A DNA stretch of 64,000 nt from assembly GCA_964569845.1 (NCBI GenBank), contig CAZMUQ010000002.1:62001-126000 (forward strand), given 5' to 3'. Shown here piece by piece: positions 51,402 to 58,862 of the stretch; positions within the stretch are counted from its first letter, which is position 1, and each line of letters starts with the position of its first letter. Under the pieces are notes generated by a model that saw only the letters and a program-made list of their open reading frames with translations, made no database searches and was not told where the DNA came from. A program made the position numbers and the translations under genes. The DNA is from CAZMUQ01 sp964569845 (GTDB lineage: Archaea > Thermoproteota > Bathyarchaeia > Hecatellales > Hecatellaceae).

Positions 51402-51518
51402 TTGCAACCTATTGATATCCTCTGGACCATTGTAGCAATTTTACTTGTAGTTGATATAGTCTTAGATTTGAAGGATAGATTTAATGGATGGAAAAATAGT
51501 CATAAAAAAGAAAATTAG
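51402..51518 (+). CDS. Possible small membrane protein, 38 residues
   Basis: A TTG-started frame encoding MQPIDILWTIVAILLVVDI then LKDRFNGWKNSHKKEN. It has one hydrophobic helix followed by a basic tail, a common pattern for small membrane proteins. It has a good Shine-Dalgarno-like stretch, AAGGGGGTG, seven bases upstream. The hairpin CACCC-TAA-GGGGGTG overlaps this site and could expose or hide it. No family was recognised; it could be chance. Confidence 0.4.
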   Translation: MQPIDILWTIVAILLVVDIVLDLKDRFNGWKNSHKKEN

Positions 51519-51670
51519 CCCTAGCCTTAATTCAGCTTTTTACATTTCAAATCGGATAAAAGAAGCTTAATTCCAGAATCTTTACTCAAGGTAGAGAAAA
51601 AAAGATTTTTATTATTGATGGTTTTAAGGTTTGTTGGGGATGCGTAAAACTGGCTATTAATGCTAACAGG

Positions 51671-52843
51671 ATGAGTACTGTTTTTAAGGATGAAGGAAAA
51701 CTCTCACTTGATTATGTACCACCACATCTACCTCATAGAGAGAAGGAGCTTAAAATTCTAGCAACAACATTTAAACCTTTAATAAGTTCTCCCGGTAAGA
51801 TTCTTCCCAGAGTTATCATTCGAGGCCAGCTTGGAACAGGCAAAACCGCCTTATCAAAACGTTTTGGATTAGATTTTGAAAAATATGCCTTAGAAAAAAA
51901 GGTTAATGTTAAATATGTGCATGTAAACTGTAGAGCAGAAGGTAGCTTTTATAATGCATTAAAAAATATCATCTTACAAAATTTTAAAAAGGATTTTCCA
52001 AGAAGAGGATATTCTGCACAAGAACTTTTAGAATTTCTTATTGATATTTTAAACAAAAATAACATTTTTATGATTTTAACCTTAGATGAACTTGAATCAC
52101 TAATTAGAAAGGAGGGAAGCGAACCTCTTTTTAATCTTACACGTTTTTATGAAGATAAACCTCCAAATATGCTTAGAAGAATAGCTCTTATCTGCATTTT
52201 TAGAGAACCAGAATGTGAAGAAGTTTTTAAAATGATTGATAGAAGTACACTTTCAACCTTAGGGTTTCATGTGATAAGACTTGAAAAATATACTTCAAAT
52301 CAACTTAAGGATATTTTAGAATGGAGAGTTAGAGAAGCTTTTAAGGAAAACACTGTTTTACCTGATACCATTGAGCTTATTGCAGATTTATCTGGAAAAT
52401 TTGGAGATGCAAGATTTGCTATTGAACTTTTATGGCTTGCCGGAAAATATGCTGACAATGAGGGCTCAAAAAAAGTTAAACCTGAACATGTTAGAAATGC
52501 TCAAGCCTATGCTCATCCATCCATAAAAATTGAAGACCTTAAACTTCTAAGTTTACACGAAAAACTTTTACTTCTTTCAGTGTGTAGACTTTTAAAGGAA
52601 AACGCTACAGCTTACATATCCATGGGGGAAGTTGAAAGAGAGTATAATGTTGTTTGTGAAGAGTTTAAGGAAAAACCTAGAGCTCATGTTCAGCTTTGGA
52701 AGTATGTTAAAAGTTTAAGTTTAACAGGAATAATTTCAACAAAAAGTTCAAGTAAAGGACAACGTGGAAAAACAACACTTATAGGTTTACCTGTCTCAGC
52801 TGAAAAACTTGAAAAGGAAATTTTAAAGATCATAGGTTGCTGA
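51671..52843 (+). CDS. cdc6: Orc1/Cdc6 replication initiator
   Basis: A 390-residue AAA+ initiator. YVPPHLPHREKELKILATTF opens like other archaeal Orc1/Cdc6 proteins; Walker A is RGQLGTGKTAL, Walker B is MILTLDELESL, and an SGKFGDARFAIELLWLAGKYA segment (sensor 2) follows. The C-terminal winged helix (around residues 300-385) binds origin DNA. Its neighbours are TatD and a cis-prenyltransferase. Most archaea have several paralogues; only one is in the window. An origin often lies next to such genes. Confidence 0.94.
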   Translation: MSTVFKDEGKLSLDYVPPHLPHREKELKILATTFKPLISSPGKILPRVIIRGQLGTGKTALSKRFGLDFEKYALEKKVNVKYVHVNCRAEGSFYNALKNIILQNFKKDFPRRGYSAQELLEFLIDILNKNNIFMILTLDELESLIRKEGSEPLFNLTRFYEDKPPNMLRRIALICIFREPECEEVFKMIDRSTLSTLGFHVIRLEKYTSNQLKDILEWRVREAFKENTVLPDTIELIADLSGKFGDARFAIELLWLAGKYADNEGSKKVKPEHVRNAQAYAHPSIKIEDLKLLSLHEKLLLLSVCRLLKENATAYISMGEVEREYNVVCEEFKEKPRAHVQLWKYVKSLSLTGIISTKSSSKGQRGKTTLIGLPVSAEKLEKEILKIIGC

Positions 52844-52849
52844 TAAATC

Positions 52850-53677
52850 TTAAGCACCGAATCTTCTTTGCCTTTGCTGGTAAACTCTAATAGCACGTAA
52901 AAAATCAATTTTTCTAAAACTTGGCCAATAAACATCCAAAAAGCAAAGTTCACTGTAGGCGCTTTGCCATAATAAAAAATTGCTTAATCTTTCCTCCCCT
53001 GATGTTCTTATTATTAAATCTGGATAGGGATTTGGCAGAAAACTTGTGTATAAGTGTTCTTCTATTGTTTTTTCGTTTATCTCTTCTATTGAAAGTTTCT
53101 TTTCAGCAACTTTTGAAGCTATAGATTTTACAGCATCAACAATTTCTGCCCTTCCACCATAGGCTATTGCTAAATTAAGGTAATAATTGCTATGCTTTTC
53201 AGTTAAAGCTTCAATCTTTCTTATAATGTCTCTAAGATTTCCTGGTAAATTTTCTATTCGCCCTAGAACTTTAACCCTAACCTTCTTTTCAAAAATTTTT
53301 GGTTCTGTATGCAACCGGTTAAGATAATCCTCCATTAAACTGAAAATGTGGTTAATTTCCTCCTTAGAGCGTTTAAAGTTTTCTGTTGAAAAAGCGTAAA
53401 GAGTTACAGTTTGAACTTTACCAAGCTCAAGACACCATTCAAGAAATTTTTCAGCTTTCTTAGCTCCCTCATAATGACCATCAAAAACATTCAATCCTTT
53501 TAATGAAGCCCACCTCCTATTACCATCAAGAATTACTGCAATATGTCTAGGAATTTCACCATTCTTAACCTGATGCAAAAGCATTGACTCATAAAGCTTC
53601 ATAAAAAGCTTGTTTGCAACAAAAAATCTAGCTACCCTAGAAAGCCAAGCTAAAACTTTATCCTTCCAAGTAACCAC
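52850..53677 (-). CDS. uppS: cis-Prenyltransferase (UPP synthase family)
   Basis: A 275-residue prenyl-chain synthase making undecaprenyl- or dolichyl-type lipid carriers for glycan assembly. HIAVILDGNRRWASLKGLNVFDGHYEGAKKAEKFLEWCLELG is the family start, YAFSTENFKRSKEEI holds catalytic residues, and the C-terminus has DLIIRTSGEERLSNFLLWQSAYSEL. It ends six bases from the orc1/cdc6 stop (convergent). The product in archaea is probably a dolichol-like phosphate. Confidence 0.95.
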   Translation of the reverse strand: MVTWKDKVLAWLSRVARFFVANKLFMKLYESMLLHQVKNGEIPRHIAVILDGNRRWASLKGLNVFDGHYEGAKKAEKFLEWCLELGKVQTVTLYAFSTENFKRSKEEINHIFSLMEDYLNRLHTEPKIFEKKVRVKVLGRIENLPGNLRDIIRKIEALTEKHSNYYLNLAIAYGGRAEIVDAVKSIASKVAEKKLSIEEINEKTIEEHLYTSFLPNPYPDLIIRTSGEERLSNFLLWQSAYSELCFLDVYWPSFRKIDFLRAIRVYQQRQRRFGA

Positions 53678-53735
53678 TATTCAACCCCTTATTATTCTTT
53701 TAAATTATGAGTAAACTGTTCCTTGTTTTTGTTTA

Positions 53736-53797
53736 GGGCTCAGACAAATGCCTTCAATACATTTATTCTTCATTTTAACTCTGAATCATCAACGCCC
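53736..53797 (-). ncRNA. Candidate C/D box guide RNA
   Basis: On the minus strand this 62-base segment begins GGGC, carries TTGATGA (C box, one mismatch at R in RUGAUGA; 53786-53792), and ends CTGA (D box; 53740-53743) immediately before GCCC, which pairs with the opening GGGC. The size is right for an archaeal methylation guide RNA, and a GGGC/GCCC stem is unexpected in such AT-rich spacer DNA. Internal C'/D' boxes are only weakly recognisable. Lies between the cis-prenyltransferase and EcfT genes. No target was predicted. Confidence 0.4.
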
Positions 53798-53861
53798 AAA
53801 TAATTAAAAGTTAGGAGATGATTTATCTTTTTCCTACTATTATTTAACCAATAAAATGGAG

Positions 53862-54431
53862 TTACCTAGAACCCCTAGCTTGTAACGCTAAAGACAATTG
53901 TTCAGCTTTTTCTAAGGTTTTTGTGAAAATAGGTATAAGGAGTGGGGGATAAGTTTTTAGAAAGTTAGGGCTTTTAAAGTTTACCCCCCTAACTTTTTGA
54001 GCGTTAACAACATTAACAATTATATCCTCAATCTTTGGGAGGAGACTTAATGATAATGTTAAAATTGATGTAACCTTTGGAGGTAGAAAGCTTAGAGATT
54101 CAACAAGCTCTTTATAAGGAGTTGTAGAAATAAATATAAAAACTGCTAAAAGTATCGTTAAAAGTCTTAGAGATACAAGTAAACCAAAATTTAAACCTTC
54201 AAAGCTGAAACCTAATCCAGCGTAGGTAAAAGATTGTAGAAGGATTATAAGTAGACAAATAGGCAGGATAAACTTAAGCCAATTATAAAGCCTAAGCTTA
54301 TGCTTAAGCATCAAATATAAGGCTAAAAAGGAAATACCTACAAAGAAGGGGATAATGTAAACTAGATTCCTTAGGATTAAAAGTAATGTTGGAAAAATTA
54401 CTAAAAGGAAAAGCTTAATTTTAGGTTTCAC
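53862..54431 (-). CDS. ecfT: ECF transporter transmembrane subunit EcfT
   Basis: A 189-residue membrane protein with about 4-5 helices. Two coupling motifs of the family are visible: NAQKVRGVNF and LALQARGSR (Ala-Arg-Gly) at the C-terminus, which contact the ATPases. The length is shorter than the usual 240-270 residues. The start overlaps the ATPase gene stop by four bases. ECF transporters import vitamins or metal ions with a separate substrate-binding subunit; see the neighbouring S component. Confidence 0.88.
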   Translation of the reverse strand: MKPKIKLFLLVIFPTLLLILRNLVYIIPFFVGISFLALYLMLKHKLRLYNWLKFILPICLLIILLQSFTYAGLGFSFEGLNFGLLVSLRLLTILLAVFIFISTTPYKELVESLSFLPPKVTSILTLSLSLLPKIEDIIVNVVNAQKVRGVNFKSPNFLKTYPPLLIPIFTKTLEKAEQLSLALQARGSR

Positions 54432-55168
54432 TTTTCAAAACACCTTGGTACTTTTACACCAACCTCCTCCAAAAGGTTAACATCAGAAAGAACCTCCTCC
54501 ACGGAGCCATTTCTTATAATTTCCCCATTGTTCAACAGAATAATCTTGTTTGCATGTTCTACCAAAAGGTCAGTATCATGCTCAATAATGACAATTGTTT
54601 TACCTTGCATATTAAGCCTTTTTAAAATACTATAAATTTGCTTAGTATTCTTATAATCCAGATTTGATGTAGGCTCATCAAGTAAAATTATTTTTGGGTT
54701 CATAGCTAAAACACATGCAATACAAAGCTTCTGCTTTTGTCCTTGGGAAAGCCTAAATGGTTCAGCATCTTCAAAACCATTTAAACCTACAAGACTTAAT
54801 GCACTTTTAACTCTCTCCTCTATATTGTTAAGCTTTAAATTTTTGGGTCCAAATGCAACTTCATCTTTAACTGAAAGATTAAAAAGTTGCCAATCAGGGT
54901 CTTGAAAAACTATTCCAATTTTTTTTGCAAGTTCAGAAACCCTTAAACTTTTGGTTGAAATACCATCAACATAAACTTCTCCTGAGAATTTTCCTTTGAT
55001 AGAGTTTGGTATTAAACCATTTAAACAGTAGAGAAGCGTTGTTTTCCCACATCCTGTTGGACCAACAATACCTACAAAATCTCCATCATCAATTTTAAAG
55101 CTAACATTTTTTAATGCTTCACGTCCATTTTGATAAGTAAAACTAACATTTTCTACTTTTATACCCAT
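54428..55168 (-). CDS. ecfA: ECF transporter ATP-binding subunit EcfA
   Basis: A 246-residue ABC ATPase. Walker A is GPTGCGKTTL, the Q-loop VFQDPDWQLFNLSVKDEVAFGP matches ECF-type ATPases, the signature is RLSQGQKQK and Walker B LDEPTSNLD, and the H-loop is VIIEHDTDLL. Only one ATPase gene is here, though many ECF systems use two (EcfA and EcfA'). It overlaps EcfT and the S-component genes, so all three are co-translated. Confidence 0.93.
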   Translation of the reverse strand: MGIKVENVSFTYQNGREALKNVSFKIDDGDFVGIVGPTGCGKTTLLYCLNGLIPNSIKGKFSGEVYVDGISTKSLRVSELAKKIGIVFQDPDWQLFNLSVKDEVAFGPKNLKLNNIEERVKSALSLVGLNGFEDAEPFRLSQGQKQKLCIACVLAMNPKIILLDEPTSNLDYKNTKQIYSILKRLNMQGKTIVIIEHDTDLLVEHANKIILLNNGEIIRNGSVEEVLSDVNLLEEVGVKVPRCFEK

Positions 55169-55713
55169 CTTGAAAACCTTAGAAGACCAAATTTAAATAT
55201 TAAAAGCCATGCAACCAAAAACTCGAAAATACCTTGAATAGCATTTAAACTAAAAATTATGTACCATGGAAGAAAAAGCATAGCTTGTTCTGGACTCCAG
55301 CCAGTCCATATTGGAATAGCAAAATAATAGTTTGTTGGAATCGTTAAAAATCCTCTTAAAATAATAGCTAAAGTTAAACTTAGAGTAACTATTGAGGCCT
55401 TCTTAAAATCCTCAAGTTTTAATTTGCGTGTTTCCTTTACCATAGCAGGTACAAGCCACATAGGTAACGTTGCAATCCATTTCATGAATGCTCCAAGCCA
55501 TGTTGATGGTGCAACAAAAGTTATTATTAATGCACCAAGAGATGAAACAATTAAACCTCCACTCCAACCATAAAGGAAAAATGCAAGAATCCATGGTATT
55601 GCAACAATGTCAATCCACATACCCCAAGGGGTAGGATAACCAATATGAACTATTTGAAATGATGCTGAAATTGCTGAAAGAACAGCATAACCTGCAACTT
55701 CATATGAATCCAT
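55159..55713 (-). CDS. ECF transporter substrate-binding (S) component
   Basis: A 184-residue protein with about six hydrophobic helices, in the position and size of an S component. Recognisable parts are YAVLSAISASFQIVHIGYPTPWGMWIDIVAIPWILAFFLYGW and GALIITFVAPSTWLGAFMKWIATLPMWLVPAMVKE. The substrate was not recognised from the motifs. It overlaps the ATPase gene by ten bases and is the first gene of this transcript, after a short spacer from the DUF211 gene. Confidence 0.85.
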   Translation of the reverse strand: MDSYEVAGYAVLSAISASFQIVHIGYPTPWGMWIDIVAIPWILAFFLYGWSGGLIVSSLGALIITFVAPSTWLGAFMKWIATLPMWLVPAMVKETRKLKLEDFKKASIVTLSLTLAIILRGFLTIPTNYYFAIPIWTGWSPEQAMLFLPWYIIFSLNAIQGIFEFLVAWLLIFKFGLLRFSRWV

Positions 55714-55759
55714 TTTTGCTCATTATATATTAAGAACCTAGATATAAATGAGTTGCTAC

Positions 55760-56041
55760 TCAAAAATTAGTAATTCCTGACTTTCTTTTACTTACATTTA
55801 TTTCATCTATACTTCTTATTGCAACCCCATATTCATTTAAAACTTTAGCAACATTATCATAGTTTATATCAGAACCCTTAATTGTAAGTCTAATAGTTTC
55901 TGTTCTAACATCAACTTCTGTAACTGTTACATCAACCTCTTCAACTCCATCAACGTAACATAAGGCTCTAGATAATTCTATTATTGGTGTTTCCCTAGGT
56001 TTTAAAGAATCAACAACTATTCTTTTTATAAATACGGGCAT
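55760..56041 (-). CDS. DUF211-family protein
   Basis: A 93-residue protein of the DUF211 family with a ferredoxin-like beta-alpha-beta fold. MPVFIKRIVVDSLKPRETPIIELSRALCYVDGVEEVDVTVTEVD and TIRLTIKGSDINYDNVAKVLNEYGVAIRSIDEINV are typical. Many archaea carry one; the function is unknown, though the fold suggests binding or regulatory roles. It is upstream of the ECF genes and divergent from the VIT-family protein. Confidence 0.82.
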   Translation of the reverse strand: MPVFIKRIVVDSLKPRETPIIELSRALCYVDGVEEVDVTVTEVDVRTETIRLTIKGSDINYDNVAKVLNEYGVAIRSIDEINVSKRKSGITNF

Positions 56042-56161
56042 GCTTGCCCCAACCTCTACTAAAATTTTTTATAGTTTTCGTTAAACTTAAACGCTACCAT
56101 TACCAATAACTACATTAGGAAGAAAAGAAAGTTTAAGTTTGGGAATCTAAAAGGGTATAAG

Positions 56162-56758
56162 TTGGAGAAACAATCGGTTATAAAAAGATTTAAACATTAT
56201 ATAAGAGCCTCAAAAGCTGAAGAAATAGCAAGAAGGTACTTTATTTCAAACGCGTTTGATGGAGCTTTAACAGTTTTGGGTATAGTTATAGGAGCATACA
56301 TTGTTGGAGTTAAAAATCCAAGTATTGTTATCGGAGCATGCTTAGGGGCATCCATAGCTATGGGTTTTTCAGGTTTTTTTGGAGTTTATATGGCTGAAAA
56401 AGCTGAAAGAACAAAACAGTTAAAAGATTTAGAGAATGCACTTTTTACAAATCTAAGAAACTCCTTTTTAGATAGAGCATTAAAAGTTACTGCAGTATGG
56501 GTAGCCTTTGCTGGTGGTATATCTCCCGCACTTGTTATAGTAGTATCAATTACACCATTTTTCTTAGTAAGTTTAGGTTTCATAACATTTGAAAATGCTT
56601 TTTATTGCTTTGTAGGTTTGGTTCTTTTAATACTCTTCATACTTGGAGCTTTCCTTGGAAAAATTTCAAAAGAAAGCATTGTTTTACAAGGCTTAAAAAT
56701 GATGACCGTAGGTATAATTCTTACACTATTATTTTTAATCTTCCATGTTTCAGCTTAA
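56162..56758 (+). CDS. VIT1/CCC1-like membrane protein
   Basis: A 198-residue protein with five hydrophobic helices. RRYFISNAFDGALTVLGIVIGAYIVGV matches the N-terminal helix of the VIT family, where the DG..T..G pattern is conserved, and GACLGASIAMGFSGFFGVYMAEKAERTKQLKDLENALF is the helix and acidic loop. VIT proteins carry ferrous or manganese ions; the longer, metal-binding domain of plant forms is absent. Metal identity is unknown. TTG start at 56162. Confidence 0.8.
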   Translation: MEKQSVIKRFKHYIRASKAEEIARRYFISNAFDGALTVLGIVIGAYIVGVKNPSIVIGACLGASIAMGFSGFFGVYMAEKAERTKQLKDLENALFTNLRNSFLDRALKVTAVWVAFAGGISPALVIVVSITPFFLVSLGFITFENAFYCFVGLVLLILFILGAFLGKISKESIVLQGLKMMTVGIILTLLFLIFHVSA

Positions 56759-56783
56759 AGGTAAATTTAAACTTAGCTTAATT

Positions 56784-57311
56784 TTAGAATAGGAGAATAT
56801 CCAAAACTTTTCTAGGTAAAAACTCCCTATTCTTAACAGAAACCTCAAAAACTTTAACATCTGGATTCTTTTTAATGCTTTCAATCAGCGGATCCTTAAC
56901 TTTGTAGTGAACTACGCCAATAACAGGTTTATCGGCTTTAATTAAAGCTTTAGTAATACTTCTAAAATTGTCGGAGAAAAGCTCCATGGGGCCAACTTCA
57001 TCAACAACAACTATATCAGCATCAGCTAAAGCAAGCTTTATTGCATTAACACCTATTTCCTCTAAATCTTTAAGGTTAACAGTGTATTTTCCAATCTTAG
57101 GCCCAGAACCTCCAACCCATGCTAAAACTCCTTTCCTACCAGTTAAAATATCAGTAACCATAAAACCCTTTCTTACACCACCCTCCCTAACTTCAAATGT
57201 AACCATCCCTCCAATCTTAAAACCTTTGCTCCTTAACATAGAAATAACCCTTTCTACAATGGTAGTTTTGCCAACTCCAGGTTTACCTGTTAAAAAAACT
57301 TTTCTTGTCAA
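56784..57311 (-). CDS. THEP1-family nucleoside-triphosphatase
   Basis: A 175-residue P-loop NTPase. Walker A is LTGKPGVGKTTIVERV, KIGGMVTFEVREGGVRKGFMVTDI is a conserved family segment, and Walker B is VVVDEVGPMELFS, the family's signature. Archaeal and mammalian homologues hydrolyse several nucleoside triphosphates. The cell role is unclear, with RNA or nucleotide repair suggested in the literature. Located after the small membrane protein that follows atpB. Confidence 0.92.
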   Translation of the reverse strand: MTRKVFLTGKPGVGKTTIVERVISMLRSKGFKIGGMVTFEVREGGVRKGFMVTDILTGRKGVLAWVGGSGPKIGKYTVNLKDLEEIGVNAIKLALADADIVVVDEVGPMELFSDNFRSITKALIKADKPVIGVVHYKVKDPLIESIKKNPDVKVFEVSVKNREFLPRKVLDILLF

Positions 57312-57328
57312 GTTTTTATCTTAAAAGT

Positions 57329-57430
57329 TTATTTGACTCCCCACTTATATAGAATAAAAAAAGTTAATGCAAGAATTAATATTGATAGTAGGAGAATTAG
57401 GGTTTTTAGGGTTTCAATAATTTCAGGCAT
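57329..57430 (-). CDS. Small single-helix membrane protein downstream of atpB, 33 residues
   Basis: A frame of 33 codons reading MPEIIETLKTLILLLSILIL, then a hydrophobic tract and the short basic end YKWGVK. It begins 15 bases after the atpB stop. One membrane helix with a charged end is plausible for a small accessory protein of an ATPase transcript. No homology is known to me. Its size leaves doubt about coding. Confidence 0.4.
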   Translation of the reverse strand: MPEIIETLKTLILLLSILILALTFFILYKWGVK

Positions 57431-57445
57431 TTAATAACAGCCTAT

Positions 57446-58855
57446 TTACGGTTGAGTTTTTTCACGGTATTTTGGATGATACTTCTTTATGTAAATCGGG
57501 TCTATACGTTTAAGTTCAGCTTCAGGGAACATTGAGAGAAGGTCCCATCCAAGGTTTAAAGTTTTTTCTATATCCCTTTCCTCATAAGGTCCTTGATTTA
57601 CAAATTCCCTTTCATACCTATCTGCAAATTCTAAGTATTTTCTATCTCTTTCTGTGAGAGCCTCCTCACCTATTACTGCTACAAGCTCCCTTAAGCTTCT
57701 ACCTTCAGCATAAGCATAGTATAGTTGATCTGCAATATATCTATGGTCTTCCCTGGTTTTACCTTTGCCGATACCCTCATTCATAAGTCTTGAAAGTGAA
57801 GGTAAAACATTGATAGGCGGATAAATACCTTTCATGTGTAAAGCTCTTTCAACATAAATTTGTCCTTCGGTGATATATCCTGTTAAATCCGGGATTGGAT
57901 GAGTTATATCGTCATGAGGCATTGTAAGTATGGGTATCTGTGTAATTGTACCCTTTTTACCATGAATTCTACCAGCCCTCTCATAGATTGTAGCCAGGTC
58001 AGTATACATGTATCCAGGATAACCTCTTCTACCTGGAACTTCCTCTCTTGCAGCTGAAATTTCCCTTAGAGCTTCAGCATAATTTGTCATATCAGTTAAA
58101 ATTACAAGAATATGCATATCGTACTCAAATGCTAAAAATTCTGCAGCAGTTAAGGCAAGTCTAGGGGTAATTAACCTTTCAATTGCAGGATCATCTGCAA
58201 GATTAATAAACATCACAACTCTATCCATAGCTCCCCTACGCTCAAAATCTTCTCTGAAAAATCTAGCTTCATCAGAAGTAATTCCCATAGCTGCAAAAAC
58301 AACAGCAAACTCTTCTTCCTTACCTAAAACTTTAGCTTGCCTAGCTATTTGAGCTGCTATAAGATTATGGGGTAAACCTGAACCTGAAAATAATGGAAGC
58401 TTTTGCCCACGAACAAGAGTATTCATCCCATCTATAGCTGAAATGCCTGTTTGAATAAACTCTGCAGGATAAGCTCTAGAATAAGGGTTTATAGGGGCAC
58501 CATGAATATCCCGAATATCCTCTGGAATTATTTCTGGGCCTCCATCGATAGGTTTACCGCTACCATCAAATATTCTTCCAACCATATCCATTGAAACTGG
58601 AAACTTTAAAGTTTCACCAGTAAATCTTGCAACAGTTTTTGTAACATCAAGACCTGAAGTCCCTTCAAAAACTTGAATTACAGCAGTATTCTCAGAAACC
58701 TCTAAAACTTGCCCAGTTCTTTCCTCACCTGCAGGTGTATAAACTTTTACAACTTCACCAAAAGCTATACCACTTGTTCTCTCAACAAAAAGAAGAGGCC
58801 CTGCTATTTCCTTAACGGTTGTATACTCCTTACCGGTTAAAATTATCTTACTCAT
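57446..58855 (-). CDS. atpB: A-type ATP synthase subunit B (non-catalytic)
   Basis: A 469-residue regulatory subunit of the A1 head, which alternates with catalytic subunit A. The nucleotide site has the degenerate loop LPLFSGSGLPHNLIAAQIARQ in place of a P-loop, and RRGYPGYMYTDLATIYERAGRI and GSGKPIDGGPEI-type strands match family B. It lies seven bases after atpA. The chain length is normal. AtpD, which normally follows in archaea, is absent; a 33-residue membrane frame follows. Confidence 0.97.
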   Translation of the reverse strand: MSKIILTGKEYTTVKEIAGPLLFVERTSGIAFGEVVKVYTPAGEERTGQVLEVSENTAVIQVFEGTSGLDVTKTVARFTGETLKFPVSMDMVGRIFDGSGKPIDGGPEIIPEDIRDIHGAPINPYSRAYPAEFIQTGISAIDGMNTLVRGQKLPLFSGSGLPHNLIAAQIARQAKVLGKEEEFAVVFAAMGITSDEARFFREDFERRGAMDRVVMFINLADDPAIERLITPRLALTAAEFLAFEYDMHILVILTDMTNYAEALREISAAREEVPGRRGYPGYMYTDLATIYERAGRIHGKKGTITQIPILTMPHDDITHPIPDLTGYITEGQIYVERALHMKGIYPPINVLPSLSRLMNEGIGKGKTREDHRYIADQLYYAYAEGRSLRELVAVIGEEALTERDRKYLEFADRYEREFVNQGPYEERDIEKTLNLGWDLLSMFPEAELKRIDPIYIKKYHPKYREKTQP

Positions 58856-58862
58856 AAAAATT

